Shown: in pieces, positions 9,661-21,385 of the stretch
Position numbering within the stretch: position 1 is the first letter of the stretch
Layout: each line of letters starts with the position of its first letter
DNA from: Pelecanus crispus
Lineage: Eukaryota > Chordata > Aves > Pelecaniformes > Pelecanidae
Length of the DNA stretch: 64,000 bases
NCBI RefSeq assembly: GCF_030463565.1
Contig: NC_134643.1
Span: 166,802,491-166,866,490, forward strand
Direction: 5' to 3'
Program-made: the position numbers and the translations under genes
The notes under the pieces: generated by a model
The model's input: the letters and a program-made list of their open reading frames with translations, nothing else
What the model was told of the DNA's origin: nothing
The model's database searches: none

Positions 9661-12600
9661 ATTGCTGAATTATCTTGAAGAATTCTGGTTGCCTTGTATG
9701 TTGTATCCGTAGAGTCTCTTTTTCTGTAAGTTTATGCTGCTAAAGGGTTTTCTGAGCTGCACTGTCTAGCTTGGATGTCCTGTATCCTGAGTACCCTCAT
9801 GTTCCACACAAGGTACAACAGAGGTGCAAAAAGCGTCTTCCGTTTGCAAGATCCAAATGTTATAGGACCTTCTGAGTGTGTGTGTGTAGGCAACACACAG
9901 CAAGACCCTCCAAATCATGTGCAGGTAAGTAGCTTTTCTTGGGGATTGCTCGCCAATAAATATTCTGCCTACGTGCACATACTCAACCACAGTACACACA
10001 ACCATTATCTGTGAGCTAAAGTAAGGAGGTGCTGGGAGGCCAGCTAAAGAGGTCAGGGTACTGCTCCAGCAAAAAACCCCACAGTTTAAAAGTCATTTTG
10101 TCTAATGTCTTCTGTCACGGAAAGTGCTTAATGGAAACCTGGACTGATCATCAGGTGGCTATTTCATAGTGATCAAAAGTAACGACACATGTAAAAAAGC
10201 CCCATCAGCAGTTTCAGCCTAAGAGAATAAACCCTTGCCTGATACGAGCAGAAGATGGGATCTAATTGTGCTATGTTGGAACAAATCCTAATATAATTTA
10301 AAATGTGATTATATAGACTTCGAACTGAAATTTGATGACTCACCGGTGTTTTGGTGATTACTACAAGCACTCTTAAGGAAGTTTCAAAGTTCTTTGCAAG
10401 TAAAAGGCTAATACTTTCTAAATCCAGGGAGTATGCAACCTGGCTTCTCTCTTCTCTGAAATAAGCTCAAGGGAGAAAATCAGTAAGTGGATCACTTCAT
10501 TCAAATGACATTGTGTAACCACCTATGGTAAGAATTTAGGGTGAGGCCTGAGAAACACTTCATTGAGATGGAAAATTATAAAGGGTGTGTGTCTTTCATC
10601 ACGTATTGTATTTCTTCATTTTGTCTTGCTGATACAGTAACAGCCAAGATGATCTTCTCAGACATAGCCATAATTAACAAGGCATTGGCCTGGATTCAAT
10701 AAAAGCATTTTAGACCTTTAAGAACCGAACTGAGATCCAAATGGGTAGTAGATTACTCACTGCTGAATGAAGACCTTCAAGGATTTAATTAGAGTGTGGA
10801 AAAAAATTGGGTAGACTTTCATAGTGGGCAGAGGTAAAGGTGGAGATGCAGTATTCTTTTTTCGTGGGCTGTCAAATCCAGAAGGAAAGCCACTATTCAT
10901 GAGGCACCAACAGACAATATTGTCAAAACCCAGGTGCCGATCTTGTCTTGGCTAGACTGCAGCAATTATGATCCCTCTGTCAGCACCTTGTCTGACTTTC
11001 CCACGCATCTGAGGAACGAAGGAGATTTTAATATATTTACAAATAACGATTTAGTCAAGCAAAAAAATGTAAGTAGGTTTGGAAGGAACTCTAGATTTTG
11101 GCCTGTCTGTTTGAGGAGATGATTACACAACAGCTGTTCCTGCCCCCTACAAAGGTTTATTGACCGATAACCCTACTCCCTTAAATCACAGCGTACAAAT
11201 GAGTGTCTGGTCTTTTATTCACGGTATGATAAAAGAATGGGGTAGTCTGCCTGCTAAATCACTTTTACGCCTAGGAATATTTGCTGACAGATGTACTGCT
11301 TTCATAACCAAACTGTCTGCTGACCCAGCAGGGATTATTTTGTCTCTTCCTTGCTGTGAGAGTGCTCATAATTTGATGGATGGATTCCGCATATTCCCAC
11401 TGCCCAAGCATGAGGGAGCTGGCTGCTATTATGGCTCTCCCACAATTACTTTGCGCAGACACCTAGTCTTTCAGTCAGCCATGCTGCTCTATGGCAAGAG
11501 AGGAGGTTAATTAAATTATGTGGGCTCACAAGACTGTAAATGGAGGTGTGGCCTCATATGCTGTGTGACAGAAGTGCCAGGGGCCAAATGCCTCATCCAC
11601 CCTCCTGTGACCTTTTCTTCAAGCTTGTCTCCATGCGGAAAGTCTTGTGCAGTAGGTATGAGACACAATTAGAGTTTAACAACTATTTAATACCTGCCCT
11701 CTGCATGGACTTTCCTATTTTGCAAGAAAAGCTGTCTCGAGGTTTGGCATAACTCAACACAGAATAACTTTTGCACACGAAACTCCAGCAAGACACTCGA
11801 TGCTGTCACTTGGTACACAGCACCTTTCTGGCACTCGTTGTTTCGGGCTTTTCCTTCATGTAAACATGTTTGGTGGAATTTTTCATAACTCGTGCTCACC
11901 AACCAGCAATATTTCTCTCAGACACTTGTCATCAATCCTAACTAGAATGTATGCTGGAGGAGTGGATGAGCAGTCTCTAACAAAAGTTTTATAATCACTG
12001 GGCCACTTGTAAACAGAGAAGGACTTATAGAGGGATTCAGAAACAATAAACTCAAGACTGACTGAATCAAGATCATGATGTCCATTTTAAGAAGGATTTT
12101 GAGGTGTTACATTAACCAAGGATTTGGTATTCACCCAGATAAAAAAAGGGATCCAGAATGCTCACTGTTTTAAAGGACTCTTCCTTAGAAAAGAAAGAGT
12201 GCACAAACCCCAGACAGCGGAGTTTTTAAGTCTCAAAGCTCAGATACCAGGAAAAAATGCTCCGTATGAAGGGGGAATGGAAGCCTAACAAGGAGATATG
12301 CCAGGTGTTATGCTAGCTGACACATCAGCTCCTAGACAATGCTGTTGGTATTTACAGGAATTATGGAGAGAAGGAAAGTTGTGGTGTGTGAAGACACGGA
12401 TGCTGGCCAGTGCCATTTTGCAGCCACAAGTGGCGAAAAGAAACCAAGGGGCATCCAGGCATCTCCGCTCTGATCACAAGAACACGCTGGGAACAAGGCA
12501 ATGATGATAAAAAGGCTGCTCTCCAGTGCAGGTTTACAAGCAGGAACCAAATGTCTCTTTCTCTCTAGCTGGGGCTTTACCCAGGTGATTCAGGGGGTAA

Positions 12601-12734
12601 ATTAGGTTATGTGCTGACTCTACTTATTTCCTCTTCTGTTTTGACCATTCCTTGTGTAGACAAGTACTCAAAAGGTTTGATTCTCCTTTCACATTCACAT
12701 GAATTCAGATTCAAATTTTATATTTATAAGTATG

Positions 12735-12754
12735 CACACACACACACACACACA
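12735..12754. repeat. (CA)10 microsatellite
   Basis: Ten uninterrupted CA dinucleotides. Confidence 0.95.
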
Positions 12755-14992
12755 TATTTTGCTCATCATGACTGACAGCCCTGGAGCATGGAATTATTTG
12801 TCTGGCATACACATATGAACAGGCTGGTAGCAGTGTGTGTGTTTCAGTACCCGCCTTTGACATTCTGCCTCAGCACTGGAGAGGCTGCAAGATGGAAAAG
12901 TAGCCCAGATGTATTACAGCATCCTGTAATTTTATTATGAGACTTACTATATATTGTGGTCTTCTTTTAACCTCAGAGACTGAAATCCAGGGATTTCCTG
13001 AGAATCTCTGCTTTGATTTTTTCCAAAGGAAAAGCTTTGAGGTCTTGACATTGTAAAGAAAGATTTGAAAATGGTGATGCACCTTTGCCACAGATTCAGA
13101 AGGAAAACACCAAAAAATCATAAAAGGCACTTTATTATCCAGGGAGGCTGACTCGTGTTTTGGGAAATGCAATTTGCAGTATTGTATAGGGTCACCTCTG
13201 CCCTACTTCACCTATGCAATCACTCGTACCAAAACCCCAATTATAAAGCATTACTACTCTTATTTTGCAATATGGTCTGCTCCCTGGGCCAGACCAGCTA
13301 TGCAAAGGATAGAGCAATGGTTCTGTTGTGTTTTCTTGAACTTCTTGGGCAAGCCTACTGGTGATCTTAAAACACAGCTAGCCAACACAGCTCTTCTTTG
13401 GGGAGATCAGAAGGGGTCAGAGGCAGCAGGTCAGAGAATGATTAATTTTAAGAAATGGATTGTGCCTGTATACATTCAAAATAGTTGAAAGCATACAGAA
13501 ACTCTGTGCTCAGACTTTATGTTCACATCTCTAGGTATTCTGGGGGGTATCATCTAGCCATTGTTTTGGTGTGCACAGCTGATATCCCTCGTGCTATTTG
13601 CCCCTTCTTCAACAAAGACAGAGAGGCAAGAATTCTTCAGAAACAATAAAGCAATTTGGGTTGGATAAACCGTCAAAAGGATGAAGTATTTTTAAACAAA
13701 CCCACCAACCCCAAATGATAAAATACTGCATGACAGGAATGGAGAGCAGAATTGTTCAATGACATGGAAAATGAAACAATACAACAAATCTAACAAAATT
13801 GGCCAGTTTCTTCAATGTGTAAGCAAGATTGCTTTCACACAGCCATTCTCTTTCCCCCTGTCAAAATGAGTTGAAAGTCTCATAAGTTTCGTGTTTATAA
13901 GACAATTTGATGCAGAACCTTAGATGGATTAAGTAAATCTAGCCCCATCCATTCATTTCCTTGAACCAAAATCAGTTTGTTGCAGGGGAGGATCTGGCTT
14001 CTTCCTCCTCCATAACTGAGCACAGATACAGCTTCCTCTTACCACTTTATATAGCAGCATCTCACTTACAAAATGTATGAGTTTCTTTTAAAGGTGTTAA
14101 AGTTCATTTTGTTTAAGCATGTGGTTCTCTTGCCTGAACACAATATATGCAGCTATATTTTTTTTTGTGACTAATTTGCCCTCATAGTTGTGGGCAATTA
14201 AATGGCTTTGCCATATTTGGTTGGCAGAGAGGTAAGCACCTTTAAATATTTTGTAATTGGGCTTTGGGGTTTTTTTTGTCTAGCCTTGTTACAAGCTCAG
14301 TTAACACCTTTCTTGGAGCTGACTTCGTGAACACGCAAATGAAAAACTTCTCTGAGTTGTTTTGTAAAGCACAGCTAATGAATACAGTGAAGTACAACTG
14401 AGTTAAGTAGGAGAATCACAGCTCATAAATAAAGATAAGAAAATTATAAGAGGTGTGACAGTTATGTATATAATTACCTGCTTGGGAGGCAGCCTGGTCT
14501 GGAAGAACCAGAAGAGATTTGGGAGGCAGGAAATCCTGTGTCGTAATCCTCATTCCACCTGTGACTCGTGCTGCCGTAGGCAGGTTGCCCTGCCTCTCCT
14601 TCCCCAAACGGTAGTCACTCAATGAGAGTCACGTAAGGATTTATTAATAGCGTAGACAAAGCACCTGAAACACTTAAAGTGTGATTTAGGTACTTATGAA
14701 TATTACATGGCACAGATATTGTCCCAAATTAAAATTTTCTTGCACCTTTCTCCATATCCTGTGTAGAAAAGAGGAAACAGGGACTCATCACTTCTCAGTG
14801 GTTGCTCTGTGGAAGTTAAACAAATCTGATTTTTGTTACTTTAAAGTAATGGATTACAAAGCAGATTGCTAGAAGGGAATTATCACAGTAAGGTGCATGA
14901 TCCTGAAGAGTGTGCTGCCGAAGGGCTGCCGATAGCACAGAATCAAGGTTTTGTGTCTCCTTCAGCCAGGACAAAAAATCAGTGTCAATCCT

Positions 14993-15034
14993 CAAAAAAA
15001 AAACCCAAAACAAACCCCCAAAACCCCCCAACCT
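14993..15034. repeat. A/C low-complexity tract
   Basis: Runs of A and C alternate (for example AAAACAAACCCCC) with no other bases over most of the stretch. Confidence 0.75.
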
Positions 15035-16458
15035 GCAAAAGCAATGTTTATAAAAGGATCTCAACTCCTGTTTTGTAACATCTCACTCCTACAATAGACA
15101 TAGGAAAAAAAGTCTGAAGATGGGGAAATCCGAGAGGAAGTAAACTGGAGGTTGAGTCAACACTGTAACCTTGAGTCAGAGGGTAGATGTAAAATCCTGA
15201 AATGCACGCATCTGCTTCAGTGAGCTTTGCTGATCCAGCTCCAGATGTGTTTAGACAGATGGGGAAGGTTCCAGTCATCTCCATGGTGTTCCTCGATATT
15301 CAGACCCCGCTGTGTGTGAGGTGTCTTACAAACACAGCTGGAACATCTGTGTTTTCCCATGTTGCACGATGACTGCCGATTTGTAATACCGGCTTGTTTA
15401 TATTGGTTCATTTGGTGACATATAAGCTGTACAGTTAAAGTTATTTACCCACCCTGAGCCTGAACAAATCACCTTTCTAACTTTTTTGGGGTTAGCATGG
15501 GTCTGGTGAAAGGATTCCTGCATGAGTTCCTTCCAGGCTATTGCCACCGATGCACGGGCTTTTAGGGCACAGGAAGGGAGCAAACCCTTTTCAGGTTCCT
15601 CCTAGGACAGTCTGTAAATCCTTTCTCTGTTCAGTATATTTAATTCAAAGAAGATTCTTACCTCCACTAAATTAATGTAATTAATTTAGGCCAAGTCACC
15701 TCACACACATGCTACATAGACCACGGCACCGTGACTTCTCTAGCCTCTATACCTCTGTAACATCCATTCACAAAGAAGCCTTGTAGTTCCTGTTGGGGTG
15801 GATGACTGCACCCTTACAAGGAGGACAAACTGAAATAGGTTGACCTCTTTCGTACTTTTCTGTTCTGAGTCATTGCTGAGCAAACAAACACTATTGTGTA
15901 GAAAAGAAACTAAGAAAATGTCTGAGTAGGACAGTGGAGCTGCATGTTGGTCCACTAGTGCTAAAACCATCTGGCAGCATAGAGGGTAAGTGGGGACGTT
16001 TTTGACCTTCATCTGAGAGGAGAAATCAGAGAGGTGCTAGTAAAAAGTCAGGCTAATGAAAGGTATTTTGCCTTTTTTGTTACAAAATTTATTTTGCCTG
16101 GGTACTTGGAGGCTAATGACTATAACAATACTGAATATAACAATGGCAGCAAAATGGAAACCAGACAGGTCATAGTTTCATTTCTAGCAAGGAGCTGAAG
16201 CTCTTAATACTTTTGATAGTGTTTCATGAAACCAGGCAGATGAATTACAAAAGAGTATTACAGAATGTGAAAATGTAAAAGTGAATTGAAGCATATAAGA
16301 AAGCTGTTTTCATCAGAAGGTAGATAAAGAGGGTGAAATGCTGGAGAAGGTTGCCTGATCTGGGGCTGACCATTTTGAATAGTTGACTTGGATGAGGCAA
16401 GACTATTTGAATCTGGAACATAAGATTCCACATAAGAATTGGAAAGCTGGAAGACTTT

Positions 16459-16712
16459 ATAGAATCATAGAATCATAGAATCGTTTAGGTTGGAAAATAC
16501 CTTTAAGATCATCCAGTCCAACCATTAACCTACACTACCACGTCCACACTAAACCAATCAAGGGTAGACTAGACTAAACCATGTCCCGAAATGCCACATC
16601 TGCCCGTTTCTTGAACACTTCCAGGGATGGGGACTCCACCACCTCTCTGGGCAGCCTGTTCCAATGCTTGACTACCCTTTCCGTGAAGAAATTTTTCCTA
16701 ATATCCAATCTA
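16459..16712 (-). mobile_element. CR1 LINE fragment, antisense, 3' end
   Basis: On the plus strand this begins with three ATAGAATC copies, the reverse complement of the CR1 tail repeat. It continues with GGTTGGAAAATACC and ATCCAGTCCAACCATTAA, then the antisense of the end of the CR1 reading frame (TCCACCACCTCTCTGGGCAGC). It is the same family as the sense copies at 53.9 and 57.3 kb. It is 5'-truncated near 16712, where similarity to those copies stops. It cannot be active. Confidence 0.93.
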
Positions 16713-19700
16713 TGTTAAGTCTCTGTTAACAAAACAACTAGAATTTGTGAAACAGAGGAAGTTACCTAGCCCAGCTGGAACATACAAGAGGAAGGACAAT
16801 AGCCTTGCACAGCTGCCAACACAGAGATTTCAGTGCTCTCCAACAGAAAATCCCAGAAGCAGAAAGACAAGCATGGATGAAATTTCAAATCCATTGGGGG
16901 GAAAAAAAAAAAAATAAATTAAGGAGCTATACACATTGTAACAAACAACATGAGCCAACACAATGTCTGGCATGGGGACGGTGGTGTAAGATCTGCGCAG
17001 GATTACATCACTCTGCAAGAGCTTGCCAGCAGTAGCAGGTTGCTCGCAGCAGGCTCGGAGGGATGACAGCAGCCCCACCAGCTCAGAGGAATGCTTTGTA
17101 CAAGTGTTGACTGTACAGCGCACCAGGGGAACGAATGAGCGAGCGAAGCAAGGAAGGAAAGAAGGAAGCATTGTTTGGAGAACAAATGGGATATTTGCAC
17201 TCAGGTGTGCAAGCCAGCATGATGCCAAAGGCCACTGGTAACTCGGGAAAATCTACAGCACTGGAAGGCTGGCAAGGGAAAAATATCTCTTCTCACTCTG
17301 GCTGGCTGATCATTAGGAAGTACCTTAAGGAGAGTGATCTCACAGAGACTGAGGCAGGACTATGGGGTGGTTGTGGGGAATCTGAAGTTCCTCTCTGTGC
17401 AGCAAGGACTGCAAACACTGAAAGGCTTTAGGCAGGAGACGAACAGCGTATCTTTTGATTTTTGCTGTTCGCTTTATCTCTAGGTGAATTGGGAGCCGTT
17501 TGGGAAATGTTCAGAGTCACCTTCATAAGACTCTGGTCACACATTCCTGGAAAGAAGTATTTAACACTACTGGCTTAACACTACCTTGCAAGCATCTGCA
17601 AAGCCGGGGGTGGGCAAGAGGGTTGGCATCCAGGGACTGAATTAAAAAATGGTAAAACTACAGGATTACCTCTAGCAAGAGGGGAATGCAGAAACACCTG
17701 CCGTGAGAAAGGTGCCTTTGTCAAGGATTGTGAGGCTACAGAAACAGTGGTGGGCTCCTGGGGACTGTCAGTAAGCAGCTTCTGCACTTAAATGGATAAA
17801 GTGTACACAAGCCATATCTCCAATACTGCGTTCAGCCGACCCCGTGTGTGTGCGCTGCGTATCTGACCCGTCCAGGCGCTGCGGTTAGATGCACTGTGGC
17901 CACCCAGAATGGCTTTCCATCCCACGGCACTGAGCTGGCCAGACTTGATCTTCTCACATGCTGTGTAGACAACCCACATACACTACAAGGCAGAGTAGAG
18001 GCCTTCACTGCACCGCCTTGAGCCTCCAAAACCTTTGTGACGTCCTTGAGTACAAAGCTCAGGTCACACCGTGTTCACGGTGGTGAAAAATAAGAGGTTT
18101 TCATCCAGTTCTGGAACTTGCACTTTCTAGTGAAAGCCAAGGCTTGTCCCTTGGGAAGTGTAGTACTGTGAGGGGCTGTGAAAACATAACAGATGCCACT
18201 CAGCCCACATCACATCTCCTTTTACTAGTTCTGGACTTTTCTTTTTGGGCCCGGAGTACGTTACTAGAAGAGTCAGCTCTTAATTTCAATGAAGGCTGCC
18301 TTTCTGGTAACCAATACATCGTCTCAGAGGATAGAGAAGTGCCAGGGTCTCATGACAGCATTCAAGTACGCAATGTTTGCAATATTTCAGTCAATCCTGC
18401 TTATCCCCATTTCCAGCTGTCTTGAAGTTCCATGAAAATCGCTCCCACATCTTGACTTGTTTTCCTAAACTTGGCCTCACCCCAGAAAAATATGACTTCA
18501 AATAAATGCTGTATGGGTTTTCAGTTGAGACTGAAGAAAAATAATTCAAGGATATGCCAGTGCTATTCCCAGAAGGAGAGAAGGGGAAATTTTAAGAGGT
18601 TATCCACAATAACCTGGTGCCAAGCTGAGGCATTTTATGGCTAAGCCTCGGCTGAGCCTCAGCTCATCCTCCCGGAGCGCAGGCAGAGCTCCGTGTGCCC
18701 ATCCAAGCTCTGCCCACCAGCCCACATTTGCAGAGCAGGTAGGAGAACTTTCGAGACCCACTTGCCAGACATTACTCCTTAGCAAAGCCTCCGTGTCGGA
18801 AGCCAGTGCTGCTTTGGGAACATCATGCAGTCACTACGTAGGCTATCTGTTACTCAGCGACAAGCCATTAGATAACTGTGCTACCACCAGGAACAGAGCA
18901 TTTCTGTTAATGTTTCTTCCTAATGGAGAAAAAAAGTAGCTGTAACATTTTGAGAAGTGACACCCACGCAAAATTGAAAATCCACATTTTTTCCCTAGTG
19001 CCACAGATTCCTGCAGCTATGGGATCCTTTACTGTAGGGGAAGCCAAATGATGATTCAGTCTGCTCTGTGTACTCATATTGTTCAGGGTGGGAGCTCACA
19101 CCACCGGTGAGTTCACGTGCACCGGAATCTGTGGAGAGAGTTTTTCAAAGAAAGACCCACAGTTACTGCAAGAAAAACAAAATAACGTTTTTTTTCCTGA
19201 CCACATCTGGAAGTGGATGTGGTCAGCCCCAGGTTCTGTCCTAGTGTTGCCTGAAATAAAAGTATTTGTCCCATGAAGTCCTGTCTAATCTCACGCTATC
19301 GCAAGTATGATAGCAAACATTTTAAAACACAGTTATTTTAATTTCTGTGACATGCCCTTGGACTGTTGGATTAACCGCTGACAGAGTCAAGGACTTGACA
19401 CCAGCTTGGAGGTGGGCTTTCTAGCTTTTTTTCCCCCTCTCTTTTTACTATTTTAGTCACCTAATAGTATCTGAGCTGCACACCAAAGCAGATGTGATTA
19501 TCTCAGCTGTCACTGGGACGGAAGTGGCATTGTAAATAGATGGGATCCAGACCACATAGCACTTTAAAGATCCAATTGCAGCACGCCGATATACAAATAG
19601 TGACAAATAGGAAAGCACTGCAGCTTTTCAAGCATCAATGCAAAGCCTTCACAAAGGACTATCACCATTGTCAGCTATTTCATTCATACCTCTGAGTACC

Positions 19701-21321
19701 ATCTTATGTGGAGTGTGCTGCAAAAGCTCCTTCTCAAAGCTGCATGTTCAGCTTTAATGAGAAAGGGAAATGGTAGGCAGAAATAAAGTAATTGAACTGC
19801 CAGTTATGGCAACACTAACAGCGGCTGAATCAATGAGAAGTGAAGAGTATATTATGGATGATGTAGACTTTCGAAAGGAAGAATGTTATTGAGAAGGGCA
19901 AGGTTAGAAAATCATCATTAAAACTGGATTTAAAGGTGTAAGGAAAGACTCAGTCAGCCTGAAAGACATTATCTTCACACAATTAAGCATATACTTAACC
20001 GGACTCCTCATACAACTTGGCTTACACTTAAACAGTTTTCCAGTACAAGTAGTAGTTGTTCTTATCACAGCAGATGTCCTCTGAAATTTTCTGTCAACAT
20101 CAGTTGTAGGTAAATCAACCTGTCTACAGAAAACAGTTCCTTTTACAAAATCATAGGGCTTTTGATATCTAGAACAATTAAATAAAACACATGTTTTTGC
20201 CTATTGTTGTGTATAAGTGGCTGATACCCACAGCACATCAGCTGTAGGTAAAATACTGCCTGAATGGTTAATTCATTTTATATTTGCAGATATACTGTTG
20301 TTAAATCGAGTTTGATTCTACTAGCAATTCTAATACCCTAACTTTACATCTTTTTAGGATTATTACTGTATTTTCCAACAAATATTTTTATTTCAAGGGG
20401 ACTTTTCATGGAGAAAGATGCTTCTTGGTGTGACAACTGGCAACACTTTTGTGGTAGACTTTAATAGTAAACAAATCACTGCATTTGCTAGATTTCTCTG
20501 AATATTATATGATGTTTGATTTATATATGTAATAACTTATAGGAGTTTATTTTTACATGTTATGTTCAAAACGGTAAGTTTAAATTCTGCTAAGTCTTTG
20601 ATATATTTATTAGAACCAGAACTAGTTATGAATAGGGATAAGTCATTCTTTGACGCTTCCACTGAAAGATTATCTGCAACAAACTCTATTATATAAACAC
20701 CCAAGTTTCATTTTACCAGTCAAATAATTGAAGTATGTGTAACATACTTCAGAGCCTAATGTTACTAAGCTGTGAAAAATCTGTTAACAATCCACAAAAT
20801 TCTATTAATGCAAATACTACCATGGGTAATTTCTCTTCCTTCTTTTTTTTTTTTTCTTCTTCTTTTTAAAAGTAAATGAAAGATAGGCACCTGATCTAAG
20901 GAAGCCCAAACAAAGACTACACGGCGAGGGTGTTTTGCTCATGTGTGTTTCTGAGTATAAAACAGAAGAAGGTTTATTCCATTCTGCACCTCCGAATGAA
21001 AAGAACAATCAAATACATTTTGAAGTGCCAAAGGAAATTACTACTCAGGAAAAGTTCAGATTGCAATCCTGTGTTTGTCTTGTAAGGGGCAGAGGTTACG
21101 TGCACTGTGCTGACCTCTTCGACACGACTGTATCAACTAGAGGAGCTAGGCTGTGATTTTACAATTAATTTTGATTAAACATATCCCATCAGTATCCTTG
21201 TCAAAGTTCCAGTTTTACACTTTCATTCTCCCTCAGGCTGCAACTCGAGAGAGAATCTCACACAGGACAGCCGTGGGGAGGAAAGTTAGGTATCTAAAAG
21301 ATGGATATCCATATCTATATA
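16713..21321. other. Intergenic DNA, no gene seen
   Basis: No gene or known repeat is supported. A perfect 11-base-arm hairpin lies at 19197-19226. The interval 19480-19960 is AT-rich, uniform sequence with homeodomain-type TAATTG words. A 132-codon minus-strand frame (16830-17228) has no recognisable similarity. Confidence 0.55.
19197..19226. repeat. Perfect hairpin, 11-base arms
   Basis: CTGACCACATC (19197-19207) is the exact reverse complement of GATGTGGTCAG (19216-19226), with an 8-base loop. The arms are short for a microRNA precursor. Confidence 0.85.
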
Positions 21322-21385
21322 TTGGTTGGACTGGATGATCTTAAAGGTCTTTTCCAACCTAAACGATTCTAAACGATTCTATGAT
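21322..21385 (+). mobile_element. CR1 LINE 3'-tail fragment (about 64 bases), sense
   Basis: The sequence is GGTTGGACTGGATGATC, then the TTAAAGGTCTTTTCCAACC block and a tail, matching the last bases of the sense CR1 copies at 54.5 and 59.0 kb. Nothing further 5' in the element is present, so it is an extreme 5' truncation. The block AAACGATTCT is repeated directly (21361-21370 and 21371-21380). Confidence 0.9.

Larger units (their letters stand above)
5980..16458. other. Intergenic DNA, no gene seen
   Basis: No exon, transposon or RNA gene can be supported. Notable parts are the second inverted octamer (6472-6488), a purine-rich stretch near 9600-9660, a (CA)10 microsatellite at 12735-12754 and an A/C low-complexity tract near 14993-15034. 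Open frames of up to 121 codons (for example 8048-8413, and 107 codons on the minus strand at 7752-8075) have no recognisable similarity. Confidence 0.55.

Noticed and set aside
10148..10160. TCATCAGGTGGCT as a CTCF site
   Set aside because: Three mismatches to the 13-base core; too weak to list as a feature.
16830..17228. 132-codon minus-strand frame with several hydrophobic stretches
   Set aside because: No recognisable similarity, and it crosses an A-run that gives a poly-Phe stretch; most likely chance.
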